The notes under the pieces are model-generated. The model was not told the origin of the DNA and did not search any database. It saw nothing but the letters and a program-made list of their open reading frames with translations. This document shows, piece by piece, positions 7,173-13,269 of a DNA stretch of 13,269 nucleotides (position 1 is its first letter; the number at the start of each line of letters is the position of its first letter). The DNA comes from Micrococcales bacterium. GTDB taxonomy: Bacteria; Actinomycetota; Actinomycetes; Actinomycetales; Dermatophilaceae. The position numbers and the translations under genes were made by a program. The stretch covers positions 1 through 13,269 of the forward strand of contig JAUNUZ010000021.1 in NCBI GenBank assembly GCA_030537915.1. Direction: 5' to 3'.

Positions 7173-7179
7173 GCTGGCC

Positions 7180-8007
7180 ATGGACGCCATAGGAAAGGAC
7201 TACGGCGCCGAGTCGGTGTTCAGACCGGGCAACCTGCTGCGTGAAGCCCGCCGGCAGAGGAACCTGCCCGACCAGCCGGTACCCCGGGTTTGTCTGCTGG
7301 ATCCCGATGGAGATATCGCGACCTACCTCGCTGAGTCAGGCGGGGGGCGGCGTCACGCGGGCTGGGCCTGCTATCACACAGATATGTGGGTCACCGACCT
7401 GGACGGGACGACCGTTGGCGTGGTCGGCCGCGCTGTCGGGGCACCCTTCGCAGTCCTGGTCGCGGAGCAGATGTTCGCCAGCGGAGCCGACCTGGTCGTC
7501 TCGATCACCTCCGCCGGCCAACTCCAAACGCTGCCTAAGACCCCTTGCTTCGTCCTAATCGATAAGGCCCTGCGCGACGAGGGAACGAGCCTGCACTACC
7601 TGCCACCCGAACCCTGGAGCGTTCTTGCCGGCCACCTCGAAGCCGAACTCGAACCCGTCATGCACGATTGGCCCGAACCAGTCATCGCGGCGCGGTCCTG
7701 GACCACTGACGCCCCATATCGCGAAACCAAGGCTGCCATCGATGCTGCGGTCGAGGCCGGAGCCACCTGTGTCGAAATGGAAGCCGCCGCGCTCTACGCC
7801 CTGGCCGGGGCACGTGGCTACGACATCGTCTGTCTCGCCCACATCACCAACACCATGGCTATCACCGAGAACGACTTCGAGAAGGGAGAAGCCAACGGCG
7901 TCCATGCCGCCCTCGTCCTGACCACGCACATCGCCCGAACAATCTTGGCCAAATCGCGGGCATTGCCGAGAACGGCCATGCCCGACGGTCCGCCGAACGT
8001 CGGATGA
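7180..8007 (+). CDS. Nucleoside phosphorylase/nucleosidase-family protein
   Basis: The 275-aa product belongs to the PNP/uridine phosphorylase superfamily. Supporting segments are GAPFAVLVAEQMFASGADLV (87-106), SITSAGQL (108-115, glycine-poor variant of the usual GxxG region), RSWTTDAPYRET (172-183), and CVEMEAAALYALAGARG (197-213), whose E-M-E is the ribose-binding signature of the family. The close match I remember is a conserved actinobacterial group annotated simply as nucleoside phosphorylase; it may act on purine, pyrimidine or methylthio-nucleosides. ATG 7180 was chosen because the protein begins MDAIGKDYGAESVFRPGNLL, as in homologues, and because TAACCT lies 7 nt upstream. The frame is open back to 7021, but that stretch overlaps the amidohydrolase. 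It is only 10 bp from the cassette, so read-through is likely, yet it looks native to actinobacteria. Confidence 0.85.
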   Translation: MDAIGKDYGAESVFRPGNLLREARRQRNLPDQPVPRVCLLDPDGDIATYLAESGGGRRHAGWACYHTDMWVTDLDGTTVGVVGRAVGAPFAVLVAEQMFASGADLVVSITSAGQLQTLPKTPCFVLIDKALRDEGTSLHYLPPEPWSVLAGHLEAELEPVMHDWPEPVIAARSWTTDAPYRETKAAIDAAVEAGATCVEMEAAALYALAGARGYDIVCLAHITNTMAITENDFEKGEANGVHAALVLTTHIARTILAKSRALPRTAMPDGPPNVG

Positions 8008-8043
8008 CCGCCTCCGGTACTGGTGGGCTTCATCGGAGGCGAC

Positions 8044-8049
8044 TAGCAT
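8044..8049 (+). promoter_or_regulatory. Candidate -10 element of a leaderless promoter
   Basis: TAGCAT fits TAnnnT and ends 6 nt before ATG 8056. The only purine-rich RBS candidate (GGAGG at 8035-8039) is 16 nt from the start, too far to work well, so leaderless expression is more likely. Confidence 0.45.
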
Positions 8050-8055
8050 TGAGCG

Positions 8056-8517
8056 ATGCGGTGGGGGCGTGACGCAATTGCGGCACAACTGCTGATGAAT
8101 CGGCGGGTTGCCCGCGCGCCGATCTGGCTTTACCGGCATCGGGCAGGCTGGGTCCTGGGCCCACGGGTCTTGCTGTTGGAACACCTAGGTCGCAAGTCCG
8201 GCTTGCCGCGGTACGTATGCCTGGAGGTCGTAGATCGGCCAAGCCCCACAACGATCGTGATCGTCAGTGGCTTCGGTGAGCGAGCGCAGTGGTATCGCAA
8301 CCTGGTGGCCCATCCCCACTGCTTCGTCACCCTGGGTCATCACCGGTTGCCGGCGCACGCGCGGATGATGTCGACGGCAGAGGCCGCAGCAGCCCTCAAG
8401 CGGTATCAGGCGGCCCACCCTCCTGCCTGGAAGCGACTGCACGGCGCCATCGAGTACGCGGTCGGTCACCCGGTGGACCAACTACCGATGATCGAGTTGC
8501 TGTTGGGGCCAAGCTGA
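8056..8517 (+). CDS. Ddn-family (DUF385) deazaflavin F420-dependent oxidoreductase
   Basis: The 153-aa product has the length and motifs of the split beta-barrel Ddn/DUF385 family: VLLLEHLGRKSGLPRYVCLE (38-57), with the HLGRKSG-type cofactor loop, IVIVSGFGE (67-75), and QWYRNLVAHP (78-87). Members such as mycobacterial Ddn use reduced F420 to reduce quinones or nitro compounds, often at the membrane. The family is largely restricted to F420-producing actinobacteria and related phyla, which supports the taxonomic reading. The N-terminal segment is hydrophobic and basic, consistent with membrane association. It stands alone between the nucleosidase and the rpsB leader. The substrate is unknown. 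Confidence 0.85.
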   Translation: MRWGRDAIAAQLLMNRRVARAPIWLYRHRAGWVLGPRVLLLEHLGRKSGLPRYVCLEVVDRPSPTTIVIVSGFGERAQWYRNLVAHPHCFVTLGHHRLPAHARMMSTAEAAAALKRYQAAHPPAWKRLHGAIEYAVGHPVDQLPMIELLLGPS

Positions 8518-8545
8518 CCCGCTGCGCAGGCAACGGCACCGAAGA

Positions 8546-8559
8546 CCTCCGTGTGGAGG
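8546..8559 (+). repeat. Short perfect hairpin CCTCC-GTGT-GGAGG
   Basis: A 5-bp perfect stem with a GTGT loop lies 28 bp after the Ddn stop. There is no T-tract. It resembles the hairpin at 8661-8679 in arm sequence and in the GT-repeat loop, so the two may share an origin or a binding partner. Confidence 0.4.
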
Positions 8560-8647
8560 CGGCAGTAGAGCGCCACTCATCGCCGGAGGTGATAGCCGAC
8601 CCCGGCGCGCTCGACACGAGGGTTCGCGCGGGGGTCCGCGCAGGACG

Positions 8648-8653
8648 TAGTAT
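8648..8653 (+). promoter_or_regulatory. Probable rpsB promoter -10
   Basis: TAGTAT fits the TAnnnT hexamer and is the best candidate in the rpsB upstream region. It implies a transcript leader of about 200 nt. A good -35 is not apparent at 16-18 bp. Confidence 0.5.
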
Positions 8654-8660
8654 GACCTCA

Positions 8661-8775
8661 CCTCCCGTGTGTGTGGAGGAATTCGCGCGCCTCCCATCGG
8701 CGTCGTCGGACGTGAGTCCGGCTGGCCGGGGCGCATCGCCCGCAGTCCGGCAACCCTCTCTCGGGGAGTTGTCGG
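8661..8775 (+). promoter_or_regulatory. Structured 5' leader of rpsB
   Basis: Several stems stack within 115 nt. CCTCC (8661-8665) can pair with GGAGG (8675-8679), which can instead pair with CCTCC (8690-8694), a three-way switch. CGGAC-GTGA-GTCCG occupies 8707-8720. GGGCG-CAT-CGCCC occupies 8729-8741. CCGGCAAC (8747-8754) pairs with GTTGTCGG (8768-8775), with further pairing inside. S2 autoregulates rpsB-tsf through its leader in enterobacteria; an analogous actinobacterial element is a reasonable inference, but I do not recognise this as a named family. The rest of 8518-8860 shows no gene. Confidence 0.45.
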
Positions 8776-8860
8776 TGGTGGTGGGTCGGAGGCGCCAGGC
8801 ATGCAGTCGCAAACCCGTGATCTGCGTGGACAACTGGACCAACGAAAAGGAGACCTCGGC

Positions 8861-9862
8861 ATGGCCGTCGTCACCATGCGCCAGCTCCTCGAGAGCGGCG
8901 TCCACTTCGGGCACCAGACCCGTCGCTGGAACCCCAAGATGAAGCGCTTCATCATGACGGAGCGCAATGGCATCTACATCATCGACCTGCAGCAGTCGCT
9001 GACCTACATCAACGAGGCCTACGACTTCGTCAAGCAGACCGTCGCCCACGGCGGCACCATCCTCTTCGTCGGCACGAAGAAGCAGGCCCAGGAGCCGGTC
9101 GCCGAGCAGGCGACGCGCGTCGGCATGCCGTACGTCAACCACCGTTGGCTCGGCGGCATGCTCACGAACTTCAACACCGTGCACAAGCGGCTCGAGCGGC
9201 TCAAGGAGCTCGAGGAGATCGACTTCGCCGATGTGGCCGGCTCCGGTCGCACCAAGAAGGAGCTCCTCGTCCTACACCGCGAGATGGACAAGCTCGAGCG
9301 CACGCTCGGCGGCATCCGTGACATGGCCAAGGTGCCCTCAGCCGTGTGGATCGTTGACACCAAGAAGGAGCACCTCGCGGTAACGGAGGCGCGCAAGCTC
9401 AACCTGCCGGTCATCGCGATTCTCGACACGAACTGCGACCCCGACGAGGTCGACTACAAGATCCCGGGCAACGACGATGCGATCCGCTCCGTCACGCTGC
9501 TGACCCGCGTGGTGGCCGACGCCGTCGCCGACGGTCTCATGACCCGCAGCCAGAACGCGGGCGGCGGCGAGAGCGTCACCGACGGTGGCGCCCCGGCGGA
9601 GCCGATGGCCGAGTGGGAGCGTGAGCTCCTCGCCGGTGAGCAGACCGCGGGCGAGACCGCTGCTGACGAGACCGACGTCCAGACCGGTCCGACCTCGGTC
9701 CAGGATGGCGCGGACCTCACGGCGCAGGCCGATGTCGTCGAGCCGACCGAGCAGCAGGCGGTTGCCGAGGACAGCGAACAGCGCGCGGCCGACGTTGCCG
9801 CCGTTCAAGAGGTACCGACACAGGATGCTCCCGCGGCCGACGCCGCGACCGAACAGGCCTGA
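8861..9862 (+). CDS. rpsB: 30S ribosomal protein S2
   Basis: The 333-aa product begins [20 protein letters not shown], the canonical S2 N-terminus, and continues through [20 protein letters not shown] (21-40), VGTKKQAQ (70-77), [12 protein letters not shown] (93-104), [10 protein letters not shown] (165-174) and the S2 signature around [20 protein letters not shown] (183-202). The ATG is set by AAAGGAG (8846-8852) at 8-nt spacing; the frame is open further upstream but has no homology there. S2 binds the small-subunit body near the platform and helps recruit S1-like functions. Residues from about 235 to 333 form an acidic Glu/Asp/Ala/Gln/Thr-rich tail absent from E. coli S2 (about 241 aa); such tails occur in actinobacteria, but this one is long. 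It is followed by tsf, as in most bacteria. Confidence 0.98.
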   Translation: MAVVTMRQLLESGVHFGHQTRRWNPKMKRFIMTERNGIYIIDLQQSLTYINEAYDFVKQTVAHGGTILFVGTKKQAQEPVAEQATRVGMPYVNHRWLGGMLTNFNTVHKRLERLKELEEIDFADVAGSGRTKKELLVLHREMDKLERTLGGIRDMAKVPSAVWIVDTKKEHLAVTEARKLNLPVIAILDTNCDPDEVDYKIPGNDDAIRSVTLLTRVVADAVADGLMTRSQNAGGGESVTDGGAPAEPMAEWERELLAGEQTAGETAADETDVQTGPTSVQDGADLTAQADVVEPTEQQAVAEDSEQRAADVAAVQEVPTQDAPAADAATEQA

Positions 9863-9891
9863 GGCAGACCAACTAAGCACATGTGCAACGC

Positions 9892-9925
9892 GGCAGGCAC
9901 GGACCCGACCGGGTGCGTGCCTGCC
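9892..9925 (+). terminator. Strong hairpin between rpsB and tsf
   Basis: GGCAGGCACG (9892-9901) pairs perfectly with CGTGCCTGCC (9916-9925), and ACCC (9903-9906) pairs with GGGT (9911-9914) around a GACC loop. There is no T-tract. It begins 30 nt after the rpsB stop and ends 36 nt before tsf, so it probably acts as a partial terminator or a stabiliser/processing site that sets the S2:EF-Ts ratio (inference). Confidence 0.65.
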
Positions 9926-9961
9926 TGCTGCGCTCCCGATACCCCATAGAGAGTGAGCGAG

Positions 9962-10789
9962 ATGGCCAACTACACCGCTGCAGACATCAAGGCGCTTCGT
10001 GAGCAGACCGGCGCGGGCATGCTCGACGTCAAGAAGGCGCTCGACGAGGCCGACGGCGACCGCACCAAGGCAACCGACATCCTGCGCATCAAGGGACTCA
10101 AGGGGGTCACCAAGCGCGAGGGCCGCTCGGCCAGCAACGGACTGGTGACCGCCAGCGTCGACGGTGGCGTCGGCACCCTCGTCGAGGTCAACTGCGAGAC
10201 CGACTTCGTCGCCAAGAACCCGACCTTCATCGAGCTTGCGGCTGTCGTCCTGAAGCAGGCCGTCGACTCCAAGGCCGCGGACGCCGAGATGCTGCTCGCC
10301 TCTGCGATCGACGGCAAGACCGTCAAGGAAATCCTTGACGACGCAAACGCGACGATCGGCGAGAAGATCGAGGTGCGACGCGTCGCTCGCATCGAGGCTC
10401 CCCAGGTGGTGTCCTACCTACACAAGACCAACCCCGACCTGCCCGCGCAGATCGGCGTGCTCTTCGCCTACGAGGGTGGGGACGAGCAGCTCGGTCGTGA
10501 CATCGCGATGCACATTGCCGCGTTCAGCCCGACGGTCCTGACGCGTGCAGAGATCTCCGCCGAGACGGTGGCGAACGAACGTCGTCTCGCGCAGGAGACC
10601 GCCAAGGAGGAGGGCAAGCCCGAGGCCGCCCTGCCCAAGATCGTCGAAGGCCGCGTCAACGGTTACTTCGCCGAGAACGTGCTCCTGGAGCAGAAGTACG
10701 CCAAGGACCAGAAGAAGCAGGTCCAGGCCGTGCTCAAGGAGGCCGGTGCGCAGGGTCAGTCCTTCGCCCGCTTCCGCGTCGGCGCCTGA
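9962..10789 (+). CDS. tsf: Translation elongation factor Ts
   Basis: The 275-aa product starts at ATG 9962 with MANYTAADIKALREQTGAGM, the conserved N-terminal UBA-like domain. A GTG at 9953 would add three residues (VSE) and is less likely. LVEVNCETDFVAKN contains the TDFV core that contacts EF-Tu and displaces magnesium. Core subdomains follow, including the coiled-coil hairpin region and the C-terminal VNGYFAENVLLEQKYAKDQK segment. EF-Ts is the guanine nucleotide exchange factor of EF-Tu. Length matches actinobacterial EF-Ts (about 270-280 aa). The upstream GAGAGTGAG is a weak RBS. The gene is bracketed by two strong hairpins, so it may be transcribed partly by read-through from rpsB. Confidence 0.98.
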   Translation: MANYTAADIKALREQTGAGMLDVKKALDEADGDRTKATDILRIKGLKGVTKREGRSASNGLVTASVDGGVGTLVEVNCETDFVAKNPTFIELAAVVLKQAVDSKAADAEMLLASAIDGKTVKEILDDANATIGEKIEVRRVARIEAPQVVSYLHKTNPDLPAQIGVLFAYEGGDEQLGRDIAMHIAAFSPTVLTRAEISAETVANERRLAQETAKEEGKPEAALPKIVEGRVNGYFAENVLLEQKYAKDQKKQVQAVLKEAGAQGQSFARFRVGA

Positions 10790-10805
10790 AGGCACCCGAA
10801 TCCAG

Positions 10806-10845
10806 GCGAGCGCCCATCCTCCAGCCTGGGAGGATGGGCGCTCGC
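10806..10845 (+). terminator. Strong terminator hairpin after tsf
   Basis: A perfect 17-bp stem (10806-10822 with 10829-10845) closes on a 6-nt AGCCTG loop, 16 bp after the tsf stop. It lacks a U-tract, as is common for actinobacterial terminators. It marks the end of the rpsB-tsf unit and implies a separate promoter for pyrH. Confidence 0.85.
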
Positions 10846-10906
10846 GCGCATGAGCCTGGGTTGTGTGGCGGGTGCTGCGCCGCGATCGTGTGAGAATCGC
10901 TGGTGG

Positions 10907-10935
10907 TGTGCCCACGTTGTGTCGGCGTGGGCACA
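10907..10935 (+). promoter_or_regulatory. Perfect 10-bp hairpin in the pyrH upstream region
   Basis: TGTGCCCACG (10907-10916) pairs with CGTGGGCACA (10926-10935) around a 9-nt loop rich in G and T, ending 44 bp before the pyrH GTG. It could be a leader element, a second terminator or a dyad operator. No clear -10 is visible around it. Confidence 0.45.
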
Positions 10936-10979
10936 GACATGACCATCACCAGACTGTTCAACCGAAGGGACCCCAGCCG

Positions 10980-11707
10980 GTGTCGAATGCGACGAACCGC
11001 TCCTATAGCGTGTCCTGCTCAAGCTGTCGGGAGAGGCTTTCGGTGGCGGCGCTATCGGCGTCGACCCCAGCGTCGTCAAGGGCATCGCCCACCAGATCGC
11101 CGTCGCGGCCCGCGAGGGCGTCGAGGTCGCGGTCGTCGTCGGCGGTGGCAACTTCTTCCGCGGCGCCGAGCTGCAGCAGCGCGGCATGGACCGGGCGCGG
11201 GCCGACTACATGGGCATGCTCGGCACGGTGATGAACTGTCTCGCGCTCTCGGACTTCCTCGAGAAGGAGGGTGTCGAGACCCGGGTGCAGAGCGCGATCA
11301 CGATGGGCCAAGTCGCGGAGCCCTACATCCCGCGCCGCGCGATCCGGCACCTGGAGAAAGGCCGCATCGTCATGTTCGGCGCGGGAGCCGGCATGCCGTA
11401 CTTCTCGACCGACACGGTCTCGGCGCAGCGCGCGCTGGAGATCCACTGTGACGCCGTGCTCATGAGCAAGAACGGTGTCGACGGGGTCTACGACTCCGAC
11501 CCGCGCACGAACCCTGACGCGGTCAAGCTCGATCGGGTCGCCTACAGCCAAGCGCTGCAGCAGGGCCTCAAGGTCGTGGACGCGGCCGCGTTCAGCCTGT
11601 GTATGGAGAACGGCCTGCCGATGGTCGTCTTTGCGATGCAGGGCGAGGACACGATCACGCGGGCGTTGCGCGGGGAGCCCATCGGCACCGAGGTCTACGC
11701 GGGCTGA
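10980..11707 (+). CDS. pyrH: UMP kinase, frameshifted after codon 9 as given
   Basis: UMP kinase phosphorylates UMP to UDP in pyrimidine nucleotide synthesis. The start is GTG 10980, preceded by GAAGGGA (10963-10969), and it encodes VSNATNRSY. At 11007-11008 only AG is present where a Lys codon (AAG) is expected, and the family sequence resumes one frame away from 11009: [20 protein letters not shown], then [41 protein letters not shown] and [13 protein letters not shown], to TGA at 11707. With one base restored the protein would be 242 aa, the normal hexameric UMPK length. The codon before 11009 in the resumed frame is TAG, and the next ATG/GTG in frame is at 11186, which would lose the KLSGE and GGGN nucleotide loops. 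pyrH is essential in most bacteria, so a sequencing or assembly error is the likelier cause; a true lesion cannot be excluded. Confidence 0.9.
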
Positions 11708-11798
11708 ACCCACAACCTCCAGGACCGCAGGCAGCGAGCGTGTCGAGCCCAAATGCTCGGCCCATGCGGCCCGCGGGAACACGGCCCCGGTGGGCCGG

Positions 11799-11804
11799 TA
11801 GGTT
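11799..11804 (+). promoter_or_regulatory. Candidate -10 for frr
   Basis: TAGGTT fits TAnnnT in the 176-bp pyrH-frr spacer and would give a leader of about 70 nt. No good -35 is seen. An ATG at 11813 is in a different frame from frr and its ORF shows no recognisable protein. Confidence 0.3.
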
Positions 11805-11883
11805 TGGACTCGATGAGCTGGGACGCCCCGGCGACGAAGCCCTGGGCCGCACGGCCCCAAACGCGAGGACGAAGGAGCCGGCG

Positions 11884-12441
11884 ATGCTGGACGAGACGAT
11901 GTTCGAGGCCGAAGAGAAGATGGAGAAGGCCGTCGAGGTCGCCAAGGAGGATTTCGCCACGATCCGGCCCGGACGCGCGACCGCGTCCATGTTCAGCAAG
12001 CTCCTCGTCGACTACTACGGTGCGCCGACGCCGTTGCAGCAGCTGGCCTCCTTCCAGACCCCGGAGGCGCGCACGGTCCTCATCACGCCTTTCGACAAGT
12101 CGTCGCTGAGCGCGGTGGAGAAATCGCTGCGCGACTCCGATCTCGGCGTCAACCCCAGCAATGACGGCATCACGATTCGTTGCATCCTGCCGCAGCTGAC
12201 CCAGGATCGCCGCAAGGAATACATCAAGATGGCGCACCGCAAGGGCGAGGACGCCAAGATCTCGATCCGCAACATCCGCCGCCACGCCAAGGACCAGATC
12301 GACAGGGCCGTCAAGGACGGCGACATCGGCGAGGACGAGGGAGCGCGCGCTGAGAAGGAACTCGAGACGCTGACGAAGAAGCACGTCGACCTTGTGGACG
12401 CCCTGTTGAAGGGCAAGGAGTCCGACCTTCTCGAGGTGTGA
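11884..12441 (+). CDS. frr: Ribosome recycling factor
   Basis: The 185-aa product has exactly the usual RRF length. It starts at ATG 11884 behind AAGGAG (11872-11877). Domain I helices are visible in MLDETMFEAEEKMEKAVEVA and in the long C-terminal pair; FATIRPGRATASMF (23-36) is the conserved helix containing the RxGRA/ATP-like 'IRPGRA' motif, YYGAPTPLQQLAS begins domain II, and the segment around LTQDRRKEYIKM returns to domain I, followed by NIRRHAKDQID. RRF with EF-G splits post-termination ribosomes. The frame is open upstream but without family similarity there. cdsA follows after 1 bp, so the two are co-translated. Confidence 0.97.
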   Translation: MLDETMFEAEEKMEKAVEVAKEDFATIRPGRATASMFSKLLVDYYGAPTPLQQLASFQTPEARTVLITPFDKSSLSAVEKSLRDSDLGVNPSNDGITIRCILPQLTQDRRKEYIKMAHRKGEDAKISIRNIRRHAKDQIDRAVKDGDIGEDEGARAEKELETLTKKHVDLVDALLKGKESDLLEV

Positions 12442-12442
12442 C

Positions 12443-13269
12443 GTGAGCTCGACCCACGCTCCGGCCGGAGGGTCGGGCGACCAGCAGGCACCGAGGGTCC
12501 CCGCCTCGCTCGGCCGGGCCGGGCGCAATCTGCCGCTCGCGATCGCGGTGGGGTTCTTCCTGGGTGGGCTGTGCCTGGCCGCCCTGCTCCTGCTGCGCTG
12601 GGGATGGTTGCTGTTGGCCACGCCGGCGATCCTGCTCGCGGTATGGGAGCTGCACCAGGGACTGGAGTCCGGTCGGGTCAATGTGCCGCTCGTGCCGGTC
12701 TGGCTCGGCGCGGTCGCCATGCTCCCGGCGGCCTATCTGGGCGGCCCGGCAGCGCTCATGGTCGCCTTCGGGGTGACGGTCCTCGCCGTCGTGTGTTGGC
12801 GCGTCTTCGACGGCCTCGACGGCGCAGCGCGCGACATCGGCGGTGGTGTCTTCGTCGCGACCTACGCGCCCTTCCTCGCGTCCTTCTCGGCCCTCATGCT
12901 CGCCGCGCCGGACGGACCCAGGCGGGTCATCGCCTTCATCCTCGTCACGATCGCCAGCGATATCGGTGGATATGCGGCGGGCGTCCTGCGGGGTCGCCAC
13001 CCCATGGCGCCGTCGGTGAGTCCGAAGAAGTCGTGGGAGGGGTTCGCCGGTTCGGCGCTGGCCTGTGTCGTCACCGGGGCGATCGTCGTCCCGCTGCTGC
13101 TGCACGGGGCCTGGTGGGCCGGTGTCCTCGTCGGCCTGGTGGCCGTCGCGTTGGCGACCCTGGGCGATCTGACCGAGTCGATGGTCAAGCGCGATCTGGG
13201 GATCAAGGACCTCGGCTCGATTCTGCCCGGTCACGGCGGGATCATGGACCGGCTCGACTCGCTGCTGCT
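12443..13269 (+). CDS. cdsA: Phosphatidate cytidylyltransferase (CDP-diacylglycerol synthase), 3' partial
   Basis: The frame from GTG 12443, 1 bp after the frr stop, stays open to the right edge (275 codons plus 2 bases). After a hydrophilic N-terminus of about 35 residues it shows successive hydrophobic helices (LAIAVGFFLGGLCLAALLLL, LLLATPAILLAVW, and more), a multi-pass inner-membrane protein. Near the end it carries the CdsA signature: SMVKRDLGIKDLGSI followed by LPGHGGIMDRLD, including the S-x-x-K-R-x4-K-D and HGG-x-x-DR-x-D elements that bind CTP and two metals. IASDIGGYAAG and SPKKSWEG are further CdsA motifs. The enzyme makes CDP-diacylglycerol from CTP and phosphatidate for phospholipid synthesis. 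Only the last residues are missing. The frr-cdsA order is typical of bacteria. Confidence 0.95.
   Translation, partial: MSSTHAPAGGSGDQQAPRVPASLGRAGRNLPLAIAVGFFLGGLCLAALLLLRWGWLLLATPAILLAVWELHQGLESGRVNVPLVPVWLGAVAMLPAAYLGGPAALMVAFGVTVLAVVCWRVFDGLDGAARDIGGGVFVATYAPFLASFSALMLAAPDGPRRVIAFILVTIASDIGGYAAGVLRGRHPMAPSVSPKKSWEGFAGSALACVVTGAIVVPLLLHGAWWAGVLVGLVAVALATLGDLTESMVKRDLGIKDLGSILPGHGGIMDRLDSLL

Noticed and set aside
8707..8775. Possible SAM-type riboswitch (GTGAGTCCGG and GGCAACCCTC resemble parts of S-box/SAM-IV cores)
   Set aside because: The core elements are not in the right order or spacing, GGCAAC is buried in a strong local hairpin, and rpsB is not a SAM-controlled gene.
12311..13234. 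307-aa minus-strand open frame opposite frr and cdsA
   Set aside because: It is the antisense shadow of cdsA, which has its full family signature on the plus strand.
1..13269. CRISPR array, toxin-antitoxin pair or phage genes
   Set aside because: I saw no regularly spaced repeats and no protein of those families on either strand.

Overview
The window is chromosomal DNA of a high-GC actinobacterium, most likely Micrococcales-like (inferred). The evidence is the cluster rpsB-tsf-pyrH-frr-cdsA on the + strand, a DUF3152 protein, a deazaflavin (F420)-type Ddn-family oxidoreductase, frequent GTG starts, and several genes with a TAnnnT hexamer only 6-7 nt before the start codon (leaderless style).

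Layout. 1-833 (+): 3' part of a secreted or membrane-anchored DUF3152 protein with a metzincin-like zinc motif. 845-1390 (-): M23/LytM-type peptidase, convergent with it. 1608-2768 (-): class I aminotransferase. 2769-3577: an 809-bp gene-free stretch that ends in a promoter and a structured leader. 3578-7169 (+): a tight three-gene cassette of class III aminotransferase, YhcX-type GNAT acyltransferase (4-bp overlap) and YtcJ-type amidohydrolase (2-bp gap). 7180-8007 (+): nucleoside phosphorylase-family protein. 8056-8517 (+): Ddn-family oxidoreductase. 8518-8860: rpsB promoter and a long, strongly structured leader. 8861-13269 (+): rpsB, tsf, pyrH, frr and cdsA (cut by the window end).

In many actinobacteria the M23 peptidase gene lies directly and divergently upstream of rpsB. 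Here about 7.5 kb separates them, so this interval is a site of accessory gene content. The most interesting part is the 3578-7169 cassette. It is driven differently from its neighbours (TATAAT, a roughly 100-nt leader, a strong RBS, two mutually exclusive hairpins), and its proteins look to me more like Deinococcus-Thermus or Bacillus relatives than typical actinobacterial ones. It combines PLP amine chemistry, N-acylation and amide hydrolysis, so it could be a small undescribed amine/amino-acid modification pathway. Its substrate cannot be read from the sequence.

The ribosomal cluster couples translation factors (S2, EF-Ts, RRF) with UMP kinase and CDP-diacylglycerol synthase. Strong hairpins lie between rpsB and tsf, after tsf, and before pyrH. 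The pyrH gene as given has a one-base frameshift after codon 9, which is surprising in a normally essential gene and is either a sequence error or a real lesion.
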